Shown here in pieces: positions 22,282 to 35,458 of a DNA stretch of 64,000 nt (within the stretch, counting starts at the first letter, position 1; the number at the start of each line of letters is the position of its first letter). This DNA comes from Aurifilum marmelostoma. Taxonomy: Eukaryota; Ascomycota; Sordariomycetes; Diaporthales; Cryphonectriaceae. The DNA is taken from assembly GCA_027559495.1 (NCBI GenBank), contig JAMXSV010000006.1, positions 1,116,001 to 1,180,000 of the forward strand, in the 5' to 3' direction. The position numbers and the translations under genes are program-made. The notes under the pieces are model-generated. The model did no database searches and had not been told where the DNA came from. It was given only the letters and a program-made list of their open reading frames with translations.

Positions 22282-25200
22282 TAACAGGCAACATGAAGTA
22301 CACGGCCCGGGCCAGGTTGCGCTTCTTTTAACAACGGAGAGAGCTAAACTCCGTCATTTTCCCCCAAAAATACTATAGACAACGTGCCTCATGGCCTTCA
22401 TACCGTCTAGACTTAAATCAAATCATGTTGATAGAGAGATACAGGGAGGTTTATCACTGGGGGGTCTCTAGAGAACAGATCCCCATCTTGCGCCAATAAT
22501 AAATAATGGCAAACCCCTATACTCCAGAGCCCACTATATCGTCGAACAGAGAGGAAGACACGTGGGATTACAGCAGATTACCCAATAATATTTGCTAAAC
22601 CTCCGCACATGCTTGCCTCCCAACCGCAGATGCTAGGCTAGGCCTCCGTTACATTCTAGAGAGAGGGCATCAACTAGGGGGCATCAACTAACAGCATACA
22701 GATCGACAAAATCCCAGGAGCGCGGCCCGGGGCTACGCTGTGGATACGGGCAGCAAGAGACGGGCGTCCAGGACACACACACCCGCCCCTTGATCCAGAA
22801 GTCGGCAGCTCAGCCCAGCCAGGCGCCGTGGTGGATTCGTCTTCCTCCTTTTATGGAATCAGCTGCAGGACACGAAGCGCGCCAGCTTCCTTACGGCCGT
22901 TGGTCTGACTAGCCCGGGTACAAACCCACCTGCACCAGATTTGAGGAAGACTCAGCCCAACACCCCCCCCCCAGGCCCCTCTCTCCGGACACGGCAGCAA
23001 CTTCGGATGTGAAAGTGGTCTTCATCCTATAGGCTGCTGTGGCCGAAGCGTGGTCATTTTACTACACATGTGACTGAAGGAACATGTTGGCTATGGTTCC
23101 TCTTTTTGCCTGTCCTTGTCTCGGCTGACTCCCGTGCGTTGATTTTCTTCCCGTGATTCCTCCATTGAACTGCTCAAGAAAGTGAAGATGCCAATAACCT
23201 CTTTCCCGGCGTGTACTTGCCAACGCCTCACCTGTTCTTATCTCACTAGCTTGCGCTCATGTGCATACACGTTGAGTCTGTAAGTCGGGCGGCTTCAGGC
23301 AATAGGGCGATAAAGAGCCCTCATCCCTGGTGTAAGAGAGACTAGTATTCTGGGACCTTTTCACGGAAAGTGAGACCATTTAATGCAAGGTCATGCCTGG
23401 GCCCCTCCATTGAGACGGTAGAGAAGGCGGCTGCCACGGGCCATACCCTACACTATACTTTAACAGCACTTCTCACGGCGGATTAACGATGAAATGCTCG
23501 GATTGAGAGGAGTTTGTATGGCTGTGACAATAATCCACGGGTGATATAATGGACCACGGGGCGAAAAGCTTTCTGCCTATAGTGGAGATGCAGCGAGTGG
23601 ATGGTGAACCTACCATACCCTCGAAGAACAGGGAAAACTAGAAATGACATGCCTCCGCATGTAGGCGATTCCAACGGCTGAGACTTGATATCCTTATGCG
23701 CGGGAGGGGTAACTTTGTACCTGTTCTTGCTATACTGCGATACTCATCGCGTCTTTGACAAGACAGACTGAACGTCTGCGTACTTACTTTAATGAAGGAC
23801 GACGCAAATCGAGATTTCTTACATTCTCTACTTCTAGAAGACTAGCACTAGAGTCCACCTTGCGAATGGTCCTAACGTACCTAACGTCTCCTCTAGAGAT
23901 TGAATCAGACTCTCTGCCATTGTAATGCTCTAGATTACTAGCAGGAAACCGCCGGCGCCTAAATCAGTCGAGGGCAGCGCTTGTGCTGTTATAATTGTGA
24001 CAATATCTATCCACCTGCATGGACCAGGGCAGCTGTGTCTGTATTATGCAGGGTGGCCTTGACCTGATAATGGCACTGTGCGAGAAAAACTGTAGCCCCT
24101 CGAAGTCGCCATCCGTGACTACATACATAGTACAATGTACATCCAATCATTCACCTACGTAGAAATTCCCTATCTTGCTGATCTTGGCGAGCCTTCCTCT
24201 CAACGGTCGTCTTGGCTATATAACTATTCTCATCGCTGCGGCACTTTAGAGTCCAGACAGGTCGGGCTTCGGCACACCGAGCGAGCGGTGGGCCAAAGAA
24301 CCAACGGTCAGTTTCCCTAACGGACTGGTGGTCGGAAAAATGAAGGCTTGACCCTTGTTTTGTGCACTTCATGAGCAGACAGGCATCACAGACGCACCAT
24401 CATCATCATCGGCCCGAACTAGGATGGAAAATGTTGGTCTACAGGAGCCCAAGTTCCTCGTATCTTGTTCTTCTTCCCGAGGGAGTGCTGGCATGCGTTG
24501 GTCCAAATTTCTTTGAGATTTTGACCATGCTGTAATCATCTGTATCTATAAAAGTGTAGATATAATCGTTGTGCCTTGTGGGTGTCTTTGCCAGTATTGA
24601 CGCAACTACCTGAGGTTCGGGGGTCCTGATTTCCATCGTCCAACGCTCTCGTAATGTGCTCAGAAGGGAAACCATCACATCTCAACCTCATTTCCGCCAC
24701 CTGTACCAGAAGTGACGAGACAAGACAGCTGAAAATCCCGACGGAAATATGAAGAAAGGGAAAAAACGCGCGCTTAACGGCCCCCATCCCTCTATCTAGA
24801 CACACACACATCTGCAAGTCCCGAGATGAACATCATCCTCCTCCTCAGTTCTCCTTCCTCGATCCATGGGCCCACGTGCTGATGCTCGACACCCTCAACA
24901 GCTCGCAGCCAGTCAAAGGAGTCATCTTAGACGGAGACCCACCGAGACGTTGGTGCTTAGCGTTGTCACGATGGGCCAACCAGTCGATTCACCCGGCTCC
25001 TCTAGGGCTCGTCGTAGGGCTGCTGGCCGACAAGGCCGGCCGAGCCTGGTAGATTGCTCGATACTAGCATGGAAGGCTGACACATTGTCACATCGATAGA
25101 TAGCAATCCCTTCTTCAAGGACCCGAAGTAGGCAGACAAGGACCGCCCAGGACCTGTAGAACCCCGGCCCGCTGGCCCCTGCGGCAAGGTGATCTCGAGT

Positions 25201-28200
25201 CACAATAAACGCGCGGAACCGGGGCAAGAAAAGGAGGGGGGGGCGGGGGCAGACTCGATCCCAGGTCGTGAATCCGCTCCCGTTTGGTTGGTTCCTCAGA
25301 CTCCTGACCTGCCTGGATCCTTGTGATTGCTTCTACCCATGACTGACCCGGTGCTCGCGGCCTGAGCAAGAGTCGTCTGTCCCTTGATTAAGCATGGTGT
25401 GAGGATGGGGGCTGAGCTAGTGCATTGTCAAGACAACGCATCACGTTTGATCAGCATCACGAGATTGCTGGCTAAGCCGTCGGCAATGTGATAGGTGAGT
25501 CCTGTGCTAGGTGCTCGGGAGAGCGGTCGCCGTTCTCCGTTCGCTGACTGGTTGCTCTCGAGCCACACCCCCTCATGTATCCGTACCTGTGACATGAAGT
25601 CTTTTCGTGAGCTTCCTGTTTGGGGATGTGTAAGTTCCAACAGATATCTTAGCAGAACAATAGTCGCAAAGTGGCAAGTGGCTGAGGCAGATATACGGGC
25701 TCCTTTTTGTTGAGACAGGGCTTGAAGCGCGATTTCTTGTCCACATCCTTGCCTAGAACATGTGCGGCCTTGATATTGGAATGGAATTCCACATGTACCA
25801 CTCTGAATATGTACAAGTCTTGTAGCTCATGAAATCATCAGTCATCCTTGATATCCCCAGGGAGGGTGGCTTTTAACTCGTCGCCTAGGGCGTAGAAGGG
25901 GCAATGGGTTCCATCTGCCCAGGCAAAACCGGGTGCCTCATTGTATTGTACATGTACAAACTCCATCTTTCTATTCTGAACCAGTTTGGACATCAACTTG
26001 ACGTATGCTTATCCACGTTCTCATACGCAAGTCCCGGATGAGATAGACTGCCCCAGCTCAGGACACTGCCTCAGCTTGCATGTGTTGTCGGCACTTTGGA
26101 TGCATGTATTAGACAGATAAATCCAATGCAAAGCATTTTTTATCTACAGTAGAACTTTATTGACCAATAGCTTGCATGGTGGAGGGACTCCACTGTTTGA
26201 ATCTCTGGCTGAGAGGAAGATTGAGAGCCTTCCATTTTGACTTGATGGCTTGCTTAGCCACACTGCCTCTCAGAAATCTACACTTACGCTTCCAGATCGC
26301 TTCTTTATGCACAGTAGCTAGAGCTCCTATAAGTAATGTTGAGAGTCTATACCTCTACTACCAATCTGATTTATGGCCGTGCCCGTGTAGAGCCGGCGAG
26401 GAGCAATGTTTCGTTTCTCGAACTACACGATCGACGATCGTAGCTTTGACCTAAGACCAGATGAATTAATACGCGAGAACGAGAAATCGGAGCTGATGTG
26501 GCCACTCCCTTCCACCTGTCGGAATGATGGCCAAACATTTTGATACGTCTTTATCGCCTACATTGTTGAAATGTCCAAGTGGGAAGAGACCGTGACGAAA
26601 ACTTTGGCAATGATATGATAAAGGGGGCAACTTTCCAGGACATATGCCTCCAGCTAAGAAACATCAGCAAATTTTGCCCCTAGATGTTTATATGCTTCTC
26701 TACTTTTGCATCATCAACCTGGACTTTGAGGCATGAAACCCAACCGTACCATTCCAGCTCAAGCACAACGATCATATAAATATGGTCTAATTCTTGTGTC
26801 ATATTTATGGCTAAATTTTGAGCCTCCAAAGAACGCATATATTGTCATGAATATAGCAGACGGCCAATGCAGTGCAGCACAAATAAGAGGATGAGAGCAA
26901 GACACTGAGATGGTGCTTGTCGTTTTTGATGAGTAGTTGGTGGAAGTACTGGTTCTCTCCTCATTAAATAAGGGTGCGGAAGGGATTGAGAAAGAAGTTC
27001 CAGAACTCTTTCAGGGCTACTGCTAAGTGTGTTCTCAATGCCGTCTCCGTTATAGCTGCCATAGCTACCGTACTGGGTCCTCATCAAGTCAACAATAGCC
27101 CTGATGATCCATCCCATGAGTTGCAACAAAGGGTATCTGTTTGTAGAGTCTAATACGGCTCTACTGGAAACATCTACACTTCCAATGACTAGTATTCGCT
27201 ATATTCGCCCTCATAACCGTGAAGCTTCATGCCTGGAGACACCTCGATGTTGCATCACAAGCTTCGTGTTGAGGTTCATGTATTGTCCCTAATCCTACCA
27301 ATCTCTGTTGCAGCAAGGGTCAAGTACTGTGGACGCCTGAATCACCGGGGGTAACGCACTGCGGACCCAAGGGGGCTTACGCTTCATGAAAACGAGTGTT
27401 TGTGATAAACCCTGATTCTCTTCTGATATTGGTACAAATTCTTTGGTCTTATAGCACGATGTGTCCGCCGATCAATGCCTCCCAGGCTGTCTGTGCGCAT
27501 ATCGAGTGACTGCGGGCACAACGCTTGGTGAATTGATGCTGAGGATGGGGTGGGTCACTATGGGATGGTGAGGGTGGTGATGAGATGGGCTATCAGTAGC
27601 TATATCAATATTATTAATTGCCAGCTGCTCAAGTAGTCAGCATATTTGAACATATCTGTGTGTTCATCTCTTCGTAGCGGGCCAAAATGCCACTGCCTTT
27701 TTTACGATATACCTCGAGCAGCATGGGATCCGGTCTTGGACAAGCAAAAGAGCTAGAGACATCGCATGCTGGTATCATGTCCCATATTGAAGATGCATAT
27801 TGCATCCGTGCAATGCTTCAACACACTGAACGATATCCACCACTGATGGTTCCCAAGTTACTTGACTTGACCGTCGGAGTGAACTGAGCCGTCATCAAGA
27901 AGGACCTGGATGCTATGTCGAAAGAAACTTTTGGCGAGGATCGAGACGCAGACCATTTTGACGGTCTCGCTGTTAAGACTAGGAGGGCATGATGGCTTTG
28001 GGGCTTGATCATGTGATCAGTGTGGTCGTCCGCTGAGGACCAGACCAGTAGTAAACGAAAATCATAGGAGAGGGCGACAAAAAGGAGAAGGTCTCCAGGG
28101 CTAGGAAGAGAAGAGAGAATGTAAAAGGGAAGCCGCTAAGCGGAACAATTTTCATTGTGCTTGTTGAATGGACAGAAGGTGGTGAACTCGAGCCAGGAAT

Positions 28201-29650
28201 TGCATCATGTAATTAGTAGTAGGCTGCTACATACTGCTGCGTAAAGATAGCCGAAGACATGAACGGAAACTTGGCTCATGAAAATAGATGGTCAGTATAG
28301 GTAATATAGGCCCTTGATGAACCTTTGATGAGAGATTCCACTGATGTTCAGTAGATAGCAACAAGACATTACTGAGTAAATATCGGGGTCTATTAACAGG
28401 AAAAGTAACCTGATTATTCTAAATTAACACTTCTAAGCATTGTGACAAGTTATCTAGGAGTTGTAAAAACCAAAAGTAAAACTATTCTCCTTCCACTTTA
28501 CAGTTATATCTGTCCTTTCTTAAAGGCTTTCTGAAGAAGAAAAAAAAAGACTCTAAAAGAATTCCGCGTATCTTAAAACTTTTATAAGCAATAAATTGTG
28601 ATATATAATTATGCCCTATTATAATTATAACATATTCGCTTACACTTACTATTTGCTATAATATTTAGCCTATTTTAGTTTTCAAATCTATAGAAAGTGC
28701 GGTTATTAATAGCAGAGCATTAAAATGAGTGAACTAAGGTATATAGATAGCTTATTGTTGTGGTGGCCAGTGTGGTGGACCTCGGGTCCAGAAGGATAGT
28801 AGGTCTTGAAGATTCCGCACATACTGTATAAGAGGAACACCCACCAGTAGTTTTGCTTTCAGATAGACAACAACAACAACACGTTCCTTTGCCCTATTTC
28901 CAATTCAGATCTTTTATGAGCCGCCTGGGCAGGTCTAAGGCAGGGTTTTCACCCTGATCCTGTGCCTCGTTGGTCTTGGTTTGCCGTTCGTACGATACAG
29001 CACGCTTGGGTCGACGGGGCCCTTGCCCATAACTTCGTCTTCTGTCCTCTTCTACGTGCGACAGCGCCCGAGTTCTGGTTCATTATTAATGGGGGATATT
29101 TAAAGATATAATAGGGGATAATCTGGTTAGTCTTGCTTTGCGAGGGTATAAGAAAGTTGATAGGATCTGGCAGATATTATGTTAATGCATAAATCGTTTG
29201 GGCCTATTGTTCTGATCATTGTAGACTATAATATCATTAGAGTCTATAGGCTCATCCCATCTCCCATAATAGGAACTATATTGCATGTTCACATGCATCG
29301 ACGCGTCATACTATCTCCTGCTGTCTTAGGAAGTATCGAGGATATTCGACGCGTGTCCCAACAACAATGTGACTATTGGACCATGGTAGCTCTTTCCTTC
29401 TGAAGCCTGGAAACCCCACTTCCTTATTGTACTGAGCCTGCTTCATCTGGTCAATTGTCTACTGGGGACCAGCTGGATAATTAAATTTTCTCAACAGTTC
29501 TGGCAGCTTCGTTCATCAGTCACATCCCCAGCACTAATTGACATCCAACCCCAATTCCTTTCCTATTTATGCCCCTGCGCCTTTGCTTCCTTCTTTCCTG
29601 CGTTTGTTCATCCACTTGTGCCCCTCAAACAACCATCAAACCCTCTCAGG
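22282..29650. other. 7.4-kb gene-poor region with AT-rich core
   Basis: No open frame here shows domains, a signal peptide or exon structure; the longest are about 100 codons. Composition changes along it: normal at 22.3-25.4 kb, increasingly AT-rich from 25.7 kb, and most AT-rich at about 28.2-29.2 kb. A short tandem duplication of GGGCATCAACTA lies near 22666-22691. The last 150 bp (29500-29650) look like a promoter/leader for the SET gene. The region is best explained as intergenic DNA carrying eroded repeats. Confidence 0.5.
28200..29200. mobile_element. Candidate RIP-degraded repeat (AT-rich island)
   Basis: This kilobase is dominated by TA, AAT and TTA words (for example around 28560-28720) and carries stops in every frame. 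Such islands in ascomycetes are usually transposons eroded by repeat-induced point mutation. No terminal repeats, reverse transcriptase or transposase residues are visible by eye. The element type cannot be stated, and the borders are approximate. Confidence 0.35.
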
Positions 29651-31052
29651 ATGGCAAAGCCAGCAATAGCAGAAACCATCCAGGAAATGCCCCAAAACGG
29701 GGCGTGTGTTGGTGAGAAGGGCGAGGAAGCGGCCGGAGACCCGGAGATCGTGCACGCAAGGCTCATTGAAGCCTTGCAGAAGGCGCGCCTGACAGATCGG
29801 GGGGAGGACCTACTCTCTTGTGCCTCTCGATCTGCACCTGCCAGCTCCGTGGTATCTTCTCCTTTCCCTGCCCGCTCCATCTCGCCTCTTTGCATATCTC
29901 CATCAACCAAATCGGCGTCGCCCGTGGCCGAAGAAGAGCCCTCGCCTTCTCCCTCTCCCTCTTCCCCCTTGCCCCCCCCCCCTCCTCCTCCTCCTCTTCT
30001 TGCTCCTCCGAGCTTTCAGACGAATCGTCAGACGAGAGATCACAACAATCGACAATGTGTACGCCGAAGGCAGCCAAAGAGCTGTCGGTCTTCACCGGCC
30101 AGTACCATGCCGTCACCAGTTACCACGCAGACGGCCAGGAGCCAGACGATGAGCCCCAAGCACCAGGATTGGTGCTTGGAGGTTACATCAGCGGCAAGCC
30201 TGTGTACATCGTGACCAAGGAGTACGTTCACCCTTTTCTGCTGAGAGCCCTCCTCCTAAAAGAAGGAAGGGGCAAGAGACCACACCAGTTTTACTTACAA
30301 GCACAGCAAAACCTCGGAGCTCACGGCGGTCGAGACCAAGACGGCCATCGGCGTGCAACACGTACAACAGCCTGTCGAGACCTGCTTTGGACGATCGCCC
30401 ACCGACGCGCTGGCTGGCGGTGAATCGAGCCAGCCAAGCCTCCCCTCGATCCCACCCAACCGAACCTTCTCCAACGACTGGTTCGCTGTTGCCAAGTCCC
30501 CCATCGGTGGTTATGGAATCTTTGCTACTGTCGAGATCCCGCAGAATACACACATCCTCGTCGAGAAACCATTTATGCGCGTCAAAGAGTACTGCGAACT
30601 TCCAGCCAAGTATGCCAAACTGACCGAGGAAGAGAAGCTCGTCTTCGACAACCTACACGAGTATGACAAGCTGGACAGAGCGCCGGTCATCAAGAAATGG
30701 AACGCAAACAGGTGATTGAGAACAAGCAGATGGAAGTCTCGCAGCATAGAAACCAACCGCTGACCTTTTCACTAGCTTCGTCGTCGGCCGCGGTGAGGGC
30801 TGCTTTGCCATCGCTTCCAACTTCAACCACGCCTGCCACTCAAAGCGCAATGCTCAGTACTGCTGGGATCCGAAGCGCCGCGTGATGACTTTTACCTCGA
30901 ATCGCGATATTGCGAAGGGAGAGGAGATCTTCATCTCGTATGGCTCTATCTGGGAGATGCTCTTGGAGAAGTTTGGCTTCGCCTGTGAGTGCGGAGGATG
31001 CGAGGGCTATGGCTGGAAGATTCCAGCCAAGCCTTGGTACTTGGACGAATAA
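29651..31052 (+). CDS. SET-domain protein (putative lysine methyltransferase)
   Basis: Model of four exons: 29651-29711, 30020-30221, 30307-30711 and 30776-31052, 314 residues in frame. The core is secure: WFAVAKSPIGGYGIFATVEI opens the SET domain, and NHACHSKRNAQYCWDP (substrate/cofactor pocket, equivalent to the NHxC motif) and GEEIFISYGS (conserved ELxxDY-like end) follow. ECGGCEG near the C-terminus recalls a post-SET zinc site. Proteins of this shape (SMYD/SET5-like, without a MYND finger here) methylate histone or non-histone lysines using SAM; the target is unknown. The first exon is less sure. It relies on a GTGAGA donor at 29712 and an acceptor after a long pyrimidine tract. Without it translation could start at 30055 (MCTPKAAKEL), giving 282 residues. 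The 308-nt first intron is itself open in the exon-1 frame. Confidence 0.82.
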
Positions 31053-31982
31053 AAGATCCTTGGGAAGAGCAGCGTTGCATTCATTCCTCTTCAATGAAGA
31101 ACTTAACAGCAGATTTTGTGGAGACGGGCTGAAAGAGCCGAGAGTGAAGAAGGGAATATCAGGACAGTGCGATTATTTTTTCACTCAAGAAGGACTGCTT
31201 TGAGCAATTCATACATCTTTGGGGCGTTGCGGAGTGACCAAGCCTGAATTCAAGCATACAGACAGCATTCAAAAGGACAGAGCTCGCCTTTGACCGGGAG
31301 AGTTACCTTTCCGTTATTACTTTGGCACGAATGAAAGGCGTCGGGTACCATCCAGGAATGGACCATCTCCCCTCCGAGCGGGTGACATTGTGATTTTGTG
31401 TACTGAAATGCTGCCGGTATTTGATTGGTATCGTCTCCCCCGAAGATGGATGTTGTCATGCAGCGCGTGCTGTGCTAAGGTAGAGCCGGATTCGCACTTG
31501 ATCGTGAGCATGCATATGAGGTGAGAGGCCACCTCGGGACCACCGTTCATGTCGAGTAATCAAGGGGTGCTGAACGTGCTTGATGCTCTGCTTCGAAATC
31601 AAGCAGGGCATCACGTAGGAATAAGTATTCACCGCCTCCTTGTAATTATTCAGAGCATTCGGTGCTGATGGTTACTAGGCACTTGACCCTAGGCCTAACT
31701 TTTGAAATCTCCCAGGCTCCTCTACTGAAGACAGTACACGGCCACTAAGTCCTAGTCGCAATCGCACCATTAACGCCAATGTATGTTTGAGGGCGGGGGG
31801 GCTTCTGATTTATGATTACTCAACGCCAAAAATTTTTTTCTTTTAAAAAAAAAAAGAAACAAAACCACAACAGTCCTGTGAGTCAGTCGGTGAGTATAGG
31901 ACGAAGCTGCCTGGATGTCAGCAAATAGACGCCCGTGGACCTGCGTTTGCCCATTTCGAGGAGTGCAGGCTAAGCAATTCGT

Positions 31983-32008
31983 ACACACACACACACACAC
32001 ACACACAC
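31983..32008. repeat. (AC)13 microsatellite
   Basis: Thirteen perfect AC units in intergenic DNA upstream of the MFS gene. Confidence 0.95.
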
Positions 32009-32212
32009 GCATACGTGTGAGTAATAACTACTTCGCACCTTTTTAGCGGCTCAAAATTCCCAAACGACAAAGCAAAACACAGTCGGGGGGGTTCTTATAC
32101 CCGGGAGGGTCTAACGCCCAAAGAGGGATCGGCGACCCTCGTGTCCTCGCGTCTTCGGCCTTTCTTTTAATTCGTGATTGCTAGGTGTGGGAGTTTTCTT
32201 ACGGCGGTTTCC

Positions 32213-32239
32213 GGTGGTGGTGGTGGTGGTGGTGGTGGT
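32213..32239. repeat. (GGT)9 microsatellite
   Basis: Nine perfect GGT units in the upstream region of the MFS gene. Confidence 0.95.
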
Positions 32240-32411
32240 GGGAATAACAGATGAACACCGGCAGGAGTGGATATTTTCCCCAGCGATGGATTAATCACTT
32301 GTTATCTCCCTGCCTCTTTCTATTTTGCAATTATGCTTACCGATTCTGTGGGAAAACTCTTTGCATGATTTTTTTCTTTCTTTTTCATATCCCCTGAAGG
32401 TGACAGTACAA

Positions 32412-32419
32412 TATAAAAG
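32412..32419 (+). promoter_or_regulatory. TATA box of MFS transporter gene
   Basis: TATAAAAG occurs 188 bp upstream of the ATG at 32600, a good match to the TATA consensus on the right strand. Transcription would start some tens of bases downstream, leaving a leader of roughly 100-150 nt. Confidence 0.5.
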
Positions 32420-32599
32420 GGGCAGGTCAGGCTGCCTGTTGCCACCAGCAAAGAAGGGGAGAAGACGCTGCTGTCCGCATTCATTCACTGCGTGCGGGAC
32501 AAGGTTGGCCGCATCACTCACCGACCTTACATCATCGACATTTTTTTTTTTTTAAAGATCTTTCTTTTCTTTTCGCGCTGATATTTTGCGGCCCTCAAA

Positions 32600-34016
32600 A
32601 TGCGCGCAGAAATAGATCCGTTTCCGACATCCGACTCGGAGAAGCCAGATTTTTCGGACCGGGAGAACGAGGGCCAGTATTATGGGACAGGCTCTGAGAA
32701 AGACGACATCGAGCCAGCCACAGCTTCACAAAGCGACACGGCCACGGCCACGGATGCACAAGACCAGCCGCCAGCACCGGGCGCAAACCCGCTCGGAGGC
32801 CACGGCCCCATACCCAACGGTGGGCTGCAGGCCTGGCTGCAGGTGCTAGGCTCATGGGTGGTCCTCGTGGCTACCTGGGGCCTGGTCAACACGTTTGGCG
32901 TCTTCCAGACCTACTACGAGACCGAGCTCCTCAGCACCTCGTCATCAGCGTCCATCTCGTGGATCGGCTCGCTCCAGGCGTGCCTGCTCATGCTGGTCGG
33001 GGTGGTGGCCGGGCCGCTGTACGATGCTGGGCTCTTCCGGTACCTGCTCTCGGCAGGGCTGTTCCTCATCATCTTTGGCCAGTTCATGACCTCCCTGGGC
33101 ACCGAGTACTGGCAGATCCTCCTGGCGCAGGGCGTGTGCATGGGCGCGGGCATGGGCCTGTCCTTTCTGCCCTCGACGGCCATCCTGGCACAGTACTTCT
33201 CGACGAGGCGGGCGCTGGCCATCGGCGTGGCGAGCACAGGCAGCCCCATCGCGGGCATCGTGTTCCCCATCGTGTTCAGCAACCTCGTGGATAAGGTGGG
33301 GTTTGGCTGGGCGACGCGGGTGATCGCCTTCATCCTGCTGGGCCTGAGCGTGATCCCCGTCGTGTTCATGCGCACGCGGGTGCCGCCCTCGGGCAGGAAG
33401 CGGGCCCTGGTCGACACGGAGGCGCTGCGGGATCCGGCCTTTGTCCTGTTCGTGGGCGCCAGCGTCTTCCTGTTCCTGTGCCTGTACACGGCCTTCTTCT
33501 ACCTGCAGCTGTTTGACGAGCTGCACGGCCTGTCGAGCCTCGGGTTCGCGCCGTACACGGTCACCCTGCTCAACGTGGGCAGCGTCTTTGGGCGGCTGCT
33601 GCCCAACTATTTCGCCGACAAGCTGGGCAGCATCAACATCTGCCTGGCCTGCGCGGCGGTCTCGGCGGTCCTGCTGTACGGCTGGCTGGGCATCCACAAC
33701 CTGGGCGGGCTGGTGGTGTTTGCCCTGCTGTACGGCCTGTTCTCGGGGGGGGATCGTGTCGGTGACGCCCAGCGCGGTCATGACCATGTCGCCGGACATG
33801 TCGCGCGTCGGCACGCGCATGGGCATGACGTTTATGCTCACGGGCATCTCGATTCTGCTGGGTACGCCCATCGCGGGCTGGATCCTGGGCGGGTTCAGCG
33901 AGGCGGAGTGGAAAGGGGTGATTGGGTATTCGGCGGCCGGCGTGACGGTTGGGACGTGTCTGTATGTGTCGTCGAGGCTGGTGCTGTACAGGCGGAACGG
34001 GAAGCTTGTGGCATAA
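32600..34016 (+). CDS. MFS transporter, monocarboxylate-transporter-like, frame broken at G8 run
   Basis: A single exon. The N-terminal 75 residues are cytosolic and acidic. GGLQAWLQVLGSWVVLVATW then NTFGVFQTYYE is the signature opening of fungal MCT-type (SLC16-like) MFS proteins, and about twelve hydrophobic segments follow. At 33745-33752 there are eight Gs. With eight, the frame derails after LLYGLFSGG into non-family sequence. With seven, it continues as IVSVTPSAVMTMSPDMSRVG, the expected family sequence, through VSSRLVLYRRNGKLVA to the stop at 34014-34016 (471 residues in all). I therefore annotate the full span and flag a one-base insertion, either a sequencing/assembly error or a recent lesion. 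The substrate is not predictable; relatives move monocarboxylates, riboflavin or secondary metabolites across the plasma membrane. Confidence 0.85.
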
Positions 34017-35154
34017 TACCCCACAAGGCATATCATGCATAACATCGGGGACGCATACTTTACACACTGGACGGAGTACATATTTGGCAGCCTCCCAAGT
34101 CTGTGTATCATTTGACTCTGCATAGCCAGAATATAGAAGGAGTCCCCAGTGCAGCTGCACCTTGTAAAGAATTGCTGATTGCTGTAAGTATAAGTAGTGA
34201 CTACCAGCAGGGTTCAGGCTGTGGAAGGGTTCAGGGTTGTTTGGGGAGCTTCCTTCCTCACGTTGCTCTCCCCTGTGGCACAGGAAGCTGCAGTAGGTTT
34301 GGGGTTCCGCCCTGACCAGCTCAGCTCCCATCATCAGGTAAATCATATAAGTGGGCATGTAATGGTGCGGCTCAAACATCGACGACATGTCTTTTATTTT
34401 GCATGAGAAGACATGGTGCAAAGTCCCAATATGATGACTTCACAGCTGTCAAGTACTTGGGCCACTCTGGAGAGCCATCAGTGGACAGCGCACGTTGTGA
34501 TGCTTACTTGATACTGGAGAGGGCATCCATCACGTTACCCGACATGGACAAACAAAAGTCCCGAAAAGAAGAAAAAAAAAATAAAAATCAAAAAACCCAA
34601 TCTTCTGGGTGTGGTTGCGTCACTCCATCCAAAAGAAGAAATGGCAATATCATATCATCTGAAATACTATGTACTTATTCTTTGTCCCCTCTGCATCAGA
34701 TGAAGCCTTAGATCATCTTGTCTCCACAAGAGGAGGGCGATGGAGGGGGGGCCAGCCACAGCAGCCTGCATACAGTACAATGGTGCTCTGTTTTGTCAGT
34801 TTTTGTCAGACAGGACAAATCCACCATTGGATCCAGCGGGCAGCCTGAATAATGGGCTTGTGTTGCTGCAGAGGTCAGCGCTTATTCAGCGCCCTCCCCA
34901 CTGTTCCCCACAGATCTAGCAGGGTAGGGGTGCAGTGTGCTAGGTCCAGCCCTGTACCTCTCGGACCCCGGGATGTGATGGATTCGTACTAGCAAGGCCA
35001 CCTGCTTCTGCAAACAGCATTGCTATGGGGGGAAAAAACTCCATGGTGTTCTCCCGGCTATAACTAATGCAGCTATGTTGGTTACATCAGAATATGCATG
35101 GGTGTTGTAGATATGGCAGATGAAGATGTATGCCCGGTCTTTGTCGACGGGGGA

Positions 35155-35190
35155 GAGGAGGAGGAGGAGGAGGAGGAGGAGGAGGAGGAG
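35155..35190. repeat. (GAG)12 microsatellite
   Basis: Twelve perfect GAG units in intergenic DNA. The open frames crossing it (poly-Glu or poly-Ser/Pro) are artefacts of the repeat. Confidence 0.95.
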
Positions 35191-35456
35191 GGCGATAGGC
35201 GGGGGGTCTCGTCCGAGATACCAATCCGAGGCACAGAAGGAGGGAGGGGCAGAGGAGGGGGAAAAGAGGGTGGATCTGCAAGGCACCTCCCAGGCAAAGC
35301 TTGGCAGAGGTGAAGTACCACCGCAGTACTTACCGTACAGCATATCAAGTACCTGATCATGGCCTGAGACATAGACCGCAGGAATGAACATAGTGGGTTC
35401 TGTGCTGCTCTTGTGCTGGTCCCCCGACAGAGGGACAGCAATAGTCTCAAACCCAA

Positions 35457-35458
<2 letters not shown>

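Larger units (their letters stand above)
31053..32599. other. Intergenic, promoter of MFS gene, microsatellites
   Basis: No coding sequence is supported. It carries a (AC)13 tract, a (GGT)9 tract, a T/A-rich low-complexity patch at 31828-31865 and, near the 3' end, a TATA box for the MFS gene and a T-rich run at 32541-32553. Confidence 0.45.

Noticed and set aside
22666..22691. Tandem GGGCATCAACTA duplication as a target-site duplication
   Set aside because: The copies are adjacent with no element between them, so it is a simple short duplication.
32945..34123. 392-codon open frame antisense to the MFS transporter
   Set aside because: It mirrors GC-rich codon third positions of the real gene, has His/Gln/Arg-biased composition and no domain; it is a shadow frame.
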